Part shown: positions 51,782 through 60,678 of the stretch, in pieces
How the letters are laid out: each line of letters opens with the position of its first letter
How positions within the stretch are numbered: the first letter of the stretch is position 1
Assembly (NCBI RefSeq): GCF_014145635.1
Contig: NZ_JACHTC010000015.1
Location: forward strand, 1 to 64,000
Source of the DNA: Myroides sp. WP-1
GTDB lineage: Bacteria > Bacteroidota > Bacteroidia > Flavobacteriales > Flavobacteriaceae
Length of the DNA stretch: 64,000 nucleotides
Direction: 5' to 3'
Notes under the pieces: generated by a model
Told to the model about the DNA's origin: nothing
The model's database searches: none
The model's input: the letters and a program-made list of their open reading frames with translations, nothing else
Made by a program: the position numbers and the translations under genes

Positions 51782-52738
51782 CTAGTTCCATGCACTACAC
51801 ACTTCCAATAGCGTTAAATCATCTGAATCCAATTTAACTTGGGTAGCTCGAATCAAACTTTGCATTTGCGCGGCATTCGTTGCACTGACAATAGGTGATG
51901 TAATCGTTTCTTGAAACAGCAACCACGCAATAGCCACCTCAGCACTTGTTGCCCCATGCTTGGAAGCGATTTGAGCTAGTCCATCTAAAATACGCAATCC
52001 TCTATCATTTAAGTAGTGTTCCATCATCATTTTACGAGCGCTACCTTCTAGATCCGCTGTTGATTTATACTTGCCAGACAAAAAACCACTTGCCAAAGCA
52101 AAATAAGGCATTACAGCGAGTTTTGTATCTGACACTATATTCTTATACTCTGATTCGTATTTTTCTCTATCATAGAGGTTGTAAAGAGGTTGCAACGCAA
52201 TATAAGGTGTCCATCCTTTTTCTAAAGCTATTTGATTACTCGCCATCAAGCGCTCCCCACTTAAATTAGAAGCACCAAGAGCGCGAACTTTTCCGGCTTG
52301 AATAAGCTCTTGGTATGTTCCCATAATCTCTTCAACTCCTACGTTCAAATCATCATGGTGCGAATAGTATAGATCAACATAATCAGTGCGCAAGCGAGTC
52401 AAAGAAGCATCAATTCCATCAATGATTTGTTGTCTCGTTAATCCGCGTTCAACCCCTTGCATACCGCCACCTACTTTAGTTGCTAATACCACATCTTGTC
52501 TTTTTTTGCTTTCAGCGAACCATTTTCCAAGAATGCGTTCTGATTCGCCACCCACATTTCCTGCTACCCAATGAGAATAACTATTAGCCGTATCGATAAA
52601 ATTAATGCCTTGTTCATGCAGTTCATCTAGCATACGCAACGAGGCTTTTTCATCCAATGTCCATCCAAATACATTTCCGCCAAAACAGATTTCGGAAACC
52701 GTTAATTCTTTATTTACGTGTTTTCTCTTCATCATCAA
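51782..52738 (-). CDS. Aldo/keto reductase
   Basis: 318 residues, TIM-barrel NADPH-dependent oxidoreductase. The tetrad is seen as Asp and Tyr in DTANSYSHW (around 49-57), Lys in VVLATKVGGG (around 82-91) and His in DLYYSHHDDLN (around 122-132). It is of the AKR11/YajO-like group that acts on various aldehydes or ketones; the substrate is unknown. MKRKHVNKELTVSEICFGG gives a usual start; the ATG two codons later is possible. Confidence 0.9.
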   Translation of the reverse strand: MMMKRKHVNKELTVSEICFGGNVFGWTLDEKASLRMLDELHEQGINFIDTANSYSHWVAGNVGGESERILGKWFAESKKRQDVVLATKVGGGMQGVERGLTRQQIIDGIDASLTRLRTDYVDLYYSHHDDLNVGVEEIMGTYQELIQAGKVRALGASNLSGERLMASNQIALEKGWTPYIALQPLYNLYDREKYESEYKNIVSDTKLAVMPYFALASGFLSGKYKSTADLEGSARKMMMEHYLNDRGLRILDGLAQIASKHGATSAEVAIAWLLFQETITSPIVSATNAAQMQSLIRATQVKLDSDDLTLLEVCSAWN

Positions 52739-52813
52739 ATTGTTTTATTTTATATCGTTTATACACAAATCTGTATGTACCCCAACTTACAAAAAAATGG
52801 CAAGGTCACCAAC

Positions 52814-52846
52814 AAAAAAAGGATGGTTATTACTAACCATCCTTTT
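52814..52846 (-). terminator. Terminator after the TonB-dependent receptor gene
   Basis: AAAGGATGGTTA-GTAA-TAACCATCCTTT on the minus strand, followed by T-run. Confidence 0.85.
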
Positions 52847-52868
52847 ATATTATCATTTAGAAAATTTA

Positions 52869-55703
52869 CTAGAAATTAAATCTCATTGTAAAGTTCCAAG
52901 TTCTACCAGCTCCTAACATAACTTCGTTACGAACATCAACACCTTTCCAAGTTGTACTTTCTGGAGTTGCTTCGATATTTGTTCTTGCAGAAGCAATATA
53001 AGTCGTATCGAATAAGTTATTCACGTTGAAACGCATTGTTAATGCATTTTGTTTTGCTTTACCAACTTCCATTCTGTAAGATAATCCAGCATCCCATAAG
53101 TTAAATGCAGGTAACTTCATCGAACCACTTTTACCTTCTGCATCCGCTTTATCAATTGCTAAAGATCCATAGAAGTTATCATTGTATCTGTAGTTACCAT
53201 CGATTTTTAATCCTTTCACGATTTCGTAGCTAGCTCCTAAGTTTACGATCAACTGTGGTGCTCCACCTACTTTTGCTCCATCGATATACAATGTATGCGT
53301 TTTGAATCCTGATGCAGGGTTTCCTGGCTCAACATAAATTGGTTCATTTGTTTCTTCATTGTAATATGTACCTGTTACATTTGATGCATATTTCCAATCA
53401 CCCCATGAGAAAGATCCTGTTACAGTTAATTTATCTACAGGGTAGTAAATGAAGTCCATCTCCATACCAGAGTGAATTTGCTCAACTCCTACTAAAGTAG
53501 CATATCCGTTAACTTGAACTGGTTTTCCATTAGATCCAATTTCTTCAGTATCAAATCTACCTGTCGCACGAGTTACTCTATCTTTCCAAGAAGTTCTATA
53601 CAAGTTTAAATTTGCTCTTAATTTATGACTTCTATATCCGTAACCTGCTTCAAAGCCTAATACTTTCTCATTAGTAAGGTTCGGGTTTAATGTATTTGTA
53701 TTGTTCAAATACACTCCATTATTCATAAACGGTTGACGAGAGAAATAACCTGAATTCACGAATACATTGTGGTTTTCGTTGATGTTATAATTTGCTCCCC
53801 CTTTAATACTACCTCCTAAGATACTTTCCCAGTCAGTTTTGTAATCTTTTGCTCCTGCTTCAGTAGAACGATCGTAGTTAAAGTAATCTACACGTTGCAT
53901 CCATTGGTTAGAGATTGCACCTTGAACGAAAACTGAAAGGTCATTTTTAGAGTATTCAACTTGTCCAAATCCTCCTAACCATTTTACGTTTCCGTCATTG
54001 TGGTATCCTACTTTTTCTCTATTGTTCCAGTCTACCCATGGGTTCATTGACGCTTTAGCATCATACGTTTGACCAACTACATAATGTTGACCTCCGTTAT
54101 TTTTATTATTATTTACATAATATCCGTCAGCACCTAACAAATTGTCTAATAATTGGTAGTGGTATCCTTTGTAAATACGTCCATCTAAACCAAAATCAAC
54201 TGTCCAGTTTTCATTTACTTTAGCATTCATGTTGATTACGGTTCCGTACCAGTCATGTGAGTTGATACTTGAACGACGTGCCCAACCACCTCTACTTTTA
54301 TTTCTTGAATCATAAGCCATTACATAATGACCTTGTTGACCTGGGTTATTAGGATCATCAACTAAAGGATTTCCTGTATTACCCCAATCTGCGATTTTCT
54401 CTCCTCTATTCCAAGCAGCGATATCGTCAAAACGCACGTGTCCGTTAGCATCTCTAACTTCTGTACCGAAATCTCTGTAACCGTTTGGTCCACCACCAAT
54501 TGTTCCAGTTCCTCCACCACGACCCCAAGATCCGTAAAATACAGCACCTAAAGTCCAAGTTTCGTTGATATTGAAGTCATAGTTAATTGACATCACTGGT
54601 TTATTGTAGTAGTTCGATTTGAAGTTAAAACGCTCTCCGTTATAGAATCCAGTATCAGGGTTAAATCTCTTGTCCATTTTCCCATCGTTCCATTTTTGGA
54701 TATTTTCGATAGAAACTGAAGTAGAACGTTGATCGTGATCTTGTTTAGCTCCAGTGAATGTAAATTGAACATTGTGACGAGAATCTTTTGATTTGTACCC
54801 TAAACCTAAGTAATAGTTATACCCTTCGAATCCTGTACCTTCAACATATCCACTTCCTCTTGTATAACCTAATAATACTGAAGCAGATAAACCATTCTCT
54901 AATACACCTGTATTATAAGAAGCTAATCCTTTGAAGTAATCACCTGTACCCACACCTGCAGAGATAGATCCTCCTTCGTGTGCGTCAGAAGTACGTGTTA
55001 ACACGTTAATAGTTCCTCCAACAGATGAAATTGCAATCTTAGAAGAACCTAAACCACGTTGAACTTGCATTGCAGAAGTAACATCTGATAAACCAGCCCA
55101 GTTTGACCAGTATACAGCTCCACCTTCCATATCATTAACAGGCATACCGTTAATTAATACAGCAACGTTTCTTTGGTCGAATCCACGAATATTAATATTC
55201 GAGTCTCCGTACCCTCCACCACCTTTAGATGCATACACTGAAGGCGTTGTGTTTAAGATTTCAGGAAATTCTTGAGATCCTAATTTTTCTTGAATCTCTG
55301 CTGCTTTAATTGTAGATACAGCAACTGGAGTTTTACGGTCTTTAGCAACGTCCGCAACTCCCATGATAACGATATCCGCTAACATGTTTTCATCTGGGTT
55401 TAAAACGATGTTTCCAATGTTTGCAACTTTGTTTGCATCAACTTTGAAAGCCACTGTTTTAGACTGATAACCAATAAAAGAGATAACAACTTCTCCTTTA
55501 TCGCCAGTTACATTTAAAGTAAACACTCCATTTGCATCTGTAGATGTTCCATTTTGTGTTCCCTTCACTAATACAGTTGCACCAGGTAAACTCATATTAA
55601 GTTCACCGTCGATAACCGTACCCTTTACTTTGTTTTGTGAAAATGCAGATGTTGACGTAATCACCATTACGATAAACAACATCCAGTTCTTCAAGTTTCT
55701 CAT
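52869..55703 (-). CDS. TonB-dependent outer-membrane receptor
   Basis: 944 residues. Signal peptide (WMLFIVMVITSTSAFSQ, about 7-23), carboxypeptidase-like regulatory domain (KGTVIDGELNMSLPGATVLV, about 28-110), TonB plug (about 118-235: VAVLINGMPVNDMEGGAV, RGLGSSKIAISSVGGTIN), then a 22-strand barrel ending in WNFTMRFNF with terminal Phe. It resembles transporters for iron complexes or peptides; no SusD partner follows, so glycan import is less likely. It is probably abundant: strong -7 box, monocistronic, own terminator. Confidence 0.93.
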   Translation of the reverse strand: MRNLKNWMLFIVMVITSTSAFSQNKVKGTVIDGELNMSLPGATVLVKGTQNGTSTDANGVFTLNVTGDKGEVVISFIGYQSKTVAFKVDANKVANIGNIVLNPDENMLADIVIMGVADVAKDRKTPVAVSTIKAAEIQEKLGSQEFPEILNTTPSVYASKGGGGYGDSNINIRGFDQRNVAVLINGMPVNDMEGGAVYWSNWAGLSDVTSAMQVQRGLGSSKIAISSVGGTINVLTRTSDAHEGGSISAGVGTGDYFKGLASYNTGVLENGLSASVLLGYTRGSGYVEGTGFEGYNYYLGLGYKSKDSRHNVQFTFTGAKQDHDQRSTSVSIENIQKWNDGKMDKRFNPDTGFYNGERFNFKSNYYNKPVMSINYDFNINETWTLGAVFYGSWGRGGGTGTIGGGPNGYRDFGTEVRDANGHVRFDDIAAWNRGEKIADWGNTGNPLVDDPNNPGQQGHYVMAYDSRNKSRGGWARRSSINSHDWYGTVINMNAKVNENWTVDFGLDGRIYKGYHYQLLDNLLGADGYYVNNNKNNGGQHYVVGQTYDAKASMNPWVDWNNREKVGYHNDGNVKWLGGFGQVEYSKNDLSVFVQGAISNQWMQRVDYFNYDRSTEAGAKDYKTDWESILGGSIKGGANYNINENHNVFVNSGYFSRQPFMNNGVYLNNTNTLNPNLTNEKVLGFEAGYGYRSHKLRANLNLYRTSWKDRVTRATGRFDTEEIGSNGKPVQVNGYATLVGVEQIHSGMEMDFIYYPVDKLTVTGSFSWGDWKYASNVTGTYYNEETNEPIYVEPGNPASGFKTHTLYIDGAKVGGAPQLIVNLGASYEIVKGLKIDGNYRYNDNFYGSLAIDKADAEGKSGSMKLPAFNLWDAGLSYRMEVGKAKQNALTMRFNVNNLFDTTYIASARTNIEATPESTTWKGVDVRNEVMLGAGRTWNFTMRFNF

Positions 55704-55736
55704 TTTGTAAGTGTAAGTGATAAATTAATTTCACCG

Positions 55737-55744
55737 CAAATGTA
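55737..55744 (-). promoter_or_regulatory. -7 box of the TonB receptor gene
   Basis: Minus strand TACATTTG, 33 bp before the ATG. Confidence 0.6.
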
Positions 55745-55809
55745 CAAAAAGATACTCCTTAAATGTTACGAAATTATTAATTTTAACGTGCAACCCAATT
55801 TATTGAATT

Positions 55810-57432
55810 CTAAACTCTTCTATTTCGCAAGTAATAATTCAGCAAAAACGCGGTAGAACTATCGTGTTTCAATACATTATTCGAAATAATTTCCTCTTGA
55901 ATATTTTTTGCTAACACCTTGCCATATTCGACACCAAATTGGTCAAAACTGTAAATATTCCATATCACACCTTGTATAAAAGTCTTGTGTTCATACAAAG
56001 CGACTAGTCCTCCTAGCGATTCTGGCGTTAATTTATCAATCAAAAGTGTATTTGAGGGTTTGTTTCCACTAAATTCTCTAAAATTTTGAATCAATGGATC
56101 TTCATTCTCTCCCTCTTGTGTAGCACCTTTTCCATTTAACAGCGCTTCGGTTTGTCCAAAAAAGTTAGACATCAAGATATTGTGGTTGGTATCTTTGTCA
56201 GAAAAAGGATGAACAAAACCGATAAAATCCACGGGTACAATTTTTGTTCCTTGATGAAACAATTGGAAAAAGGCATGTTGAGCAGATACCCCAACTTCTC
56301 CCCAAATCAGGGTTCCTGTTTCGTATTGGATTGAACTTCCCTCACGGTTTTTATCTTTTCCGTTACTTTCCATGATCATTTGCTGCAAATGAGCTGGAAA
56401 TTTTTCTAAGAATTGACTATAAGGAACTACAGCCTCTGTTTCATATCCATAGAAATTATTATACCATACACTAAGTAAAGCGCAAACAACTGGAATATTA
56501 TTTTCGAAAGAAGCCGTTCTAAAATGTTCATCCATTTTATTTGCCCCTTTCAATAGTCTTTCAAAATTGGAATAACCAATAGCTAAAGCAATAGATAATC
56601 CTACAGAACTCCACAAAGAGAAACGCCCACCTACATAATCCCACATAGGGAAAACATTTTCACTTTTCACTCCGTAGGCTACTGCACGGTCAATCTCTGC
56701 CGTTACACCAACTAGATGTGTGCTTATTGCTTCTTTTTTAATTTTAGCAGATAACCATTGAACTACTTTATCGGCATTTAAAACAGTTTCTTGTGTAGTA
56801 AATGTTTTAGAAACAAGTAAAACCAAGGTAGTTTCAGGATTTAATTTATCCAATACCGCATATAAATAATCGTCGTCAACATTAGAGATAAAATGTGTCT
56901 TTAAGTGATTGCGATAATTTTCAAGTCCTTGCACAACCATTTTAGGTCCTAAATCTGATCCTCCAATTCCAATATTAATTACATCTGTAAATGATTGACC
57001 TGTACTAGAAGTATAGGTTCCATCAATCACTTTTGTAACAAAATTTTGCACGCGGTTTCTTGTTTGGTGTATTTCATCCAAAACATTCACTCCATCTACT
57101 ACAATAGAAGCGTTTGGAGTAAAATCGCGTAAAGCCGTATGTAATACGGCTCTATTTTCTGTCTTATTCAACTTACTTCCCGTGAACAAGGCATTTATTG
57201 CTTGTTTTAACTTTACCTCTTCACCCAATTCAATCAGGTAAGATAACGTTTCTTTCGTAATCTTGTTCTTAGAGTAATCAAGTAAAAAATCATCAAATTG
57301 AATATTAAATGAATTCCCTCTACTAGGATCTTCTCTAAAGAGATCTTGCATTTTAATAAACTTCATTTGCTCAAAGTGCTCGCGTAGTTTACCCCATGCA
57401 GCAGTACTAGTAGGATCAATTGTATGTAACAT
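55810..57432 (-). CDS. pgi: Glucose-6-phosphate isomerase
   Basis: 540-residue cytoplasmic enzyme interconverting glucose 6-phosphate and fructose 6-phosphate. Signatures: GIGGSDLGPKMV (around 153-164), VGGRFSLWSSVGLSIAL (around 266-282), and the C-terminal KTFIQGVIWNIYSFDQFGVE (around 479-498) with the catalytic lysine region. Length matches the long bacterial form. It is last in a tight minus-strand array with the M23 peptidase gene 18 bp upstream. Confidence 0.97.
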   Translation of the reverse strand: MLHTIDPTSTAAWGKLREHFEQMKFIKMQDLFREDPSRGNSFNIQFDDFLLDYSKNKITKETLSYLIELGEEVKLKQAINALFTGSKLNKTENRAVLHTALRDFTPNASIVVDGVNVLDEIHQTRNRVQNFVTKVIDGTYTSSTGQSFTDVINIGIGGSDLGPKMVVQGLENYRNHLKTHFISNVDDDYLYAVLDKLNPETTLVLLVSKTFTTQETVLNADKVVQWLSAKIKKEAISTHLVGVTAEIDRAVAYGVKSENVFPMWDYVGGRFSLWSSVGLSIALAIGYSNFERLLKGANKMDEHFRTASFENNIPVVCALLSVWYNNFYGYETEAVVPYSQFLEKFPAHLQQMIMESNGKDKNREGSSIQYETGTLIWGEVGVSAQHAFFQLFHQGTKIVPVDFIGFVHPFSDKDTNHNILMSNFFGQTEALLNGKGATQEGENEDPLIQNFREFSGNKPSNTLLIDKLTPESLGGLVALYEHKTFIQGVIWNIYSFDQFGVEYGKVLAKNIQEEIISNNVLKHDSSTAFLLNYYLRNRRV

Positions 57433-57450
57433 TTTGACTTAAAACAGCTA

Positions 57451-58692
57451 TTATTGATTAAATTTTTCTTTTATCATTGCGTCCAACTCCGTTTTCAGTG
57501 GTTGGATATATTCTTTATAAGCAGGAATATCTTTTTTATCCATCGGCTCAGAATTAGGTAAAACTTGTCCTAATGGATCCACTTGAACTCCGTTTTTCCA
57601 GAATCTGTAACAAACGTGTGGTCCAGTGGCTAACCCTGTACTACCAACCAATCCGATCGTTTGACCTTGATCAACATATTGTCCTTTTCTAACAAGAATC
57701 TTAGACATGTGTAGGTATTGAGTTGAGTAAGTACCATTGTGTTTTACCTTCACATAATTTCCATTTCCTGCAGTATAACCCGTACGTTCTACAACTCCAG
57801 AGGCAGTTGTCATAATTGGCGTACCACTAGGTGCTGCATAATCCGTTCCATTATGCGATTTCCATGTTTTTTGAACAGGATGAAATCTACTTTTGGTATA
57901 TCGAGAAGTAATTCGAAAGAATTTTAATGGTGCTTTTAAGAACATGCTTTTCATCGGACGTCCAAGCTCATCATAATAATCTTTTCCCTTTGCTCCTGGT
58001 CTTTGGTACGGAAAAGAATACAAATCTTTTCCTCTATAATTAAAATACGCCGCCTCTACTTTAGAAATACCAACATAAACGGTATCATTAATAAATTTCT
58101 CTTCAATTGTAACAGCGAAGCGATCTTCAGGTTGCAATTTAAAAAAGTCAATCGACCAAGCGAAAATCTGCGACATACGCGTTGCTAGTGATTGATCTAC
58201 TCCTTCTTTACTCAAACTGATCGAAAGAGAACCATCAATGGTAGAAGCAACCGTTCTTCGACGGATGGTAACAGGATAGGTTTTGGTATAAGCTGTAATA
58301 GTATCACGCAAATCAATCACTTGATAACCCGAAATATTTGGGTGATAAACAAATGCAGCCAACTTCTCGGGATTGTCTTTGTATTTAATCAACGTATAGG
58401 GTTGCCCTGCACGTATTCCTCTAACATTAATTGTATCTTTTACTTTGGTAACAATATTGTGAACATCAGAAGCATTGAGATTATAGTTACCAAAAATCTT
58501 ACCCAAGTTATCTCCAGACCGGATCGTATCTTCTTTTACGACATAATCTTTCAAATTAAACCCATATAATTCAGCTACTATTTCCTCTACTGTTTCTTGT
58601 TCAGCATCTGCACTTACTTCAATTTCCCCTTCCTTTTTACAAGAAGAAAATAGAAGTAGTCCTGTTAACAACATAAAAATTTTATACTTCAA
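57451..58692 (-). CDS. M23-family peptidoglycan endopeptidase lipoprotein
   Basis: 413 residues. Lipoprotein signal (FMLLTGLLLFSSC, Cys at about 18), a Glu-rich linker, a LysM/OapA-like stretch (RSGDNLGKIFGNYNLNASDV, about 58-77), and an M23 catalytic domain (about 262-385). The first zinc motif HNGTD (HxxxD) is intact. The usual HLHY becomes PHVCYRF, with Cys at the last zinc-ligand position; I recall this variant in other flavobacteria, and Cys can still bind zinc. It probably cleaves peptide cross-links in cell-wall growth. Confidence 0.92.
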   Translation of the reverse strand: MKYKIFMLLTGLLLFSSCKKEGEIEVSADAEQETVEEIVAELYGFNLKDYVVKEDTIRSGDNLGKIFGNYNLNASDVHNIVTKVKDTINVRGIRAGQPYTLIKYKDNPEKLAAFVYHPNISGYQVIDLRDTITAYTKTYPVTIRRRTVASTIDGSLSISLSKEGVDQSLATRMSQIFAWSIDFFKLQPEDRFAVTIEEKFINDTVYVGISKVEAAYFNYRGKDLYSFPYQRPGAKGKDYYDELGRPMKSMFLKAPLKFFRITSRYTKSRFHPVQKTWKSHNGTDYAAPSGTPIMTTASGVVERTGYTAGNGNYVKVKHNGTYSTQYLHMSKILVRKGQYVDQGQTIGLVGSTGLATGPHVCYRFWKNGVQVDPLGQVLPNSEPMDKKDIPAYKEYIQPLKTELDAMIKEKFNQ

Positions 58693-58711
58693 ACCTTCTT
58701 TTTTTCAATTT

Positions 58712-59641
58712 TTAAACCAATCCTTTTCCCCAATTTTGTTTCTCCTCTTCTGACCATAAAGCAGGAAAGAAAATTCTCTTTTGATACTCTGGCAACATAT
58801 ATTTCTTCCAATCACTGCCTCCTGTTGCCTCTTTGGTAACTCCTGTACTTTCCAAGTATTTCAGCGCTGTTTTATAATGGCCTATAACCCAAGTAACGTT
58901 CACTGTATAATCATAGTGTCTCATCGCTTGAATTAATTCTGGACGCTCTTGTGCTTCTTTGGGAAGTTCAACAAATTTCTGCCATAAATTTGTTTTTTCA
59001 TAATCTTTCATTGCTTTAACAAAAGTTTGACTGTATTTCTTTTCAAACTCAGCCAGTAGATAGGTCTTCTCCCCAGTCTTATAATTTTTCCCAGCCGCCT
59101 GCCAGTACATAAACTCTAACGCATCTTCTTCCGAAATATTTTCTGTCATTTCGTGAATAAAGCGTTTATCTATTAAATTTTTCCAATCTGTAGAGCCAAA
59201 TTCGATCAAGCGATATTGTGCACTTTGAAAACCGCTAGCAGGTGCAAGTGTATTTCTAAACTTATTGTATTGATCAACATCCATACCATCACCCATAATG
59301 CTAAAAGAATTAGTCAACATATCAAAATATCGGCTAATTCTCATCAACTTATCCGTAAACACGTCCACTTCAATTTGCGTTGTTACCGCTAATTGCTCAA
59401 TTTCCCATAGAATCATTTTAAACAATAATTCATTCACTTGATGGTACATAATAAACACCATCTCATCCGGATACAAGGTACGTTGAATCTGCAAACCTAA
59501 CAAGGCATCTGTTTGGATATAATCCCAATAAGTCAATGGTTTTCCATACACCAATCCTTCAAGGTGAACGTTGGGATTTTGTCCCATTTTTGTAAACTTT
59601 TCTTCTAAGCTTTTTATGTGTTGATTGGTTAAATCATTCAT
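58712..59641 (-). CDS. kynA: Tryptophan 2,3-dioxygenase
   Basis: 309 residues, haem-dependent enzyme opening the indole ring of tryptophan to N-formylkynurenine. Conserved are the proximal region FIMYHQVNELLFKMILWEI (around 65-83), SGFQSAQYRLIEFG (around 128-141) and TGGSDWKKYMLPE near the C-terminus. It is slightly longer and more divergent than the classic 280-residue bacterial enzyme, as usual in flavobacteria. It follows the DUF3108 gene by three bases. With hppD and hmgA nearby it points to aromatic amino-acid degradation. Confidence 0.9.
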   Translation of the reverse strand: MNDLTNQHIKSLEEKFTKMGQNPNVHLEGLVYGKPLTYWDYIQTDALLGLQIQRTLYPDEMVFIMYHQVNELLFKMILWEIEQLAVTTQIEVDVFTDKLMRISRYFDMLTNSFSIMGDGMDVDQYNKFRNTLAPASGFQSAQYRLIEFGSTDWKNLIDKRFIHEMTENISEEDALEFMYWQAAGKNYKTGEKTYLLAEFEKKYSQTFVKAMKDYEKTNLWQKFVELPKEAQERPELIQAMRHYDYTVNVTWVIGHYKTALKYLESTGVTKEATGGSDWKKYMLPEYQKRIFFPALWSEEEKQNWGKGLV

Positions 59642-59644
59642 TGT

Positions 59645-60421
59645 TTATTCTTGTTTTAGAGTTGAAACTAACCCTTTGTACTCTTCTAGATCAGCTTTTA
59701 AGGATCCGACAGCTAAACTGGCTTTAATTCGCAAAGGCACTTTATTAGCATCTGCTGACACCCAAACAGTTAAGCTTTCTTTTTCTTTAAAAACGCGCCC
59801 AGCCATTACGTAGGGTCTAAAGGTTAAGGCTTTAATTTTCCCAAATTTAGTCTTTAATTCCGTTGTTCCTAAATACAACAGCTTAAAACGAAACACTTCA
59901 CCGTCAAAAAACATATCGATTTCAACAGCTTCATTTTTTTTCAGGTTATCTAGTTTGGGATTATTTCTCAAATAGTAGAAAGCAGATACAATATCCTGTA
60001 CATTCGCAACGATAGGATAAGTCGTTTCTTTATTTTTTTCGTAGTCTTTGACTAAGACGTTATTTTTAGCATAATTAAAAAAACCTTCTTGGTCTTTGGT
60101 ATAGCCACCTTCATCAATTTTGCGTATAAAACGATGAGGCACTACTTGATCTTTTTCAAAATAACTTTGATAATCATCATAAACCTTAAAAAACACTTTG
60201 GAAAGTCCGGTAGTATATCCAATACCTTTGGCATGATACATACTTTTACCTTTGTAGGTTACTTCTGACAGTTCCAGTTCGGCAATACCTGCATTCAAAA
60301 TACCATATGACACTCTGAACTTTAGGTACTCACCTGCTTTAAATGCTTGTGGTTTTGTTTGTGCAAACGAAAGAGTTACACAACATAGGAGGGTATAAAA
60401 AACAAATATAAATTTTTTCAT
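59645..60421 (-). CDS. DUF3108 periplasmic protein
   Basis: 258 residues. Signal peptide FIFVFYTLLCCVTLSFAQ (about 3-21), then the DUF3108 beta-barrel-like fold: AGEYLKFRVSYGILNAGIAE (about 28-47), VQDIVSAFYYLRNNP and ESLTVWVSADANKVPLRI. The family is secreted and of unknown role. A -7 box (minus-strand TATTTTTG, 60439-60446) lies 17 bp before the ATG. The tryptophan dioxygenase gene follows three bases behind the stop. Confidence 0.88.
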   Translation of the reverse strand: MKKFIFVFYTLLCCVTLSFAQTKPQAFKAGEYLKFRVSYGILNAGIAELELSEVTYKGKSMYHAKGIGYTTGLSKVFFKVYDDYQSYFEKDQVVPHRFIRKIDEGGYTKDQEGFFNYAKNNVLVKDYEKNKETTYPIVANVQDIVSAFYYLRNNPKLDNLKKNEAVEIDMFFDGEVFRFKLLYLGTTELKTKFGKIKALTFRPYVMAGRVFKEKESLTVWVSADANKVPLRIKASLAVGSLKADLEEYKGLVSTLKQE

Positions 60422-60438
60422 AGTCGGCTAATTTTATT

Positions 60439-60446
60439 CAAAAATA
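60439..60446 (-). promoter_or_regulatory. -7 box of the DUF3108-kynA-M23-pgi array
   Basis: Minus strand TATTTTTG, the only good box before four genes with 3, 19 and 18 bp spacing. Confidence 0.6.
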
Positions 60447-60458
60447 ACAAACAAAAAA

Positions 60459-60487
60459 ACCCAGTCAAATAATTGACTGAGTTTTTA
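60459..60487 (-). terminator. Terminator downstream of hppD or of a small RNA
   Basis: AACTCAGTCAA-TTAT-TTGACTGGGTT on the minus strand (11 pairs, one U-G), then seven T. It is 190 bp from the hppD stop. Confidence 0.8.
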
Positions 60488-60566
60488 TGCTATTAACCAA
60501 CCAAAAAACTATAAATTATGAAAAATTTATTACACTCAAATAAAGCTTATGACATCTTTATTTTTG
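60459..60566 (-). ncRNA. Candidate small RNA between hppD and DUF3108
   Basis: A minus-strand TACATTTG box at 60573-60580 would start a transcript near 60566 that ends at the terminator 60459-60487, about 107 nt, without a worthwhile reading frame. The box overlaps an inverted repeat TTTGC-GAGT-GCAAA (60563-60576), and the plus strand has TATTTTTG there too, so a divergent start is possible. Unproven; the hairpin may simply end hppD mRNA. Confidence 0.3.
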
Positions 60567-60678
60567 CGAGTGCAAATGTACAGTTTTTTATTGATTATTC
60601 ATATATCTCACATCTTTTAACCTCACTTTAACGATAACATGCTCAAGATGAGTGTTTTTAAGATATTCTTAACTCAGA

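Noticed and set aside
60519..60632. Plus-strand small ORF MKNLLHSNKAYDIF
   Set aside because: A 37-codon frame in AT-rich DNA crossing promoter boxes, without a family or conserved feature.
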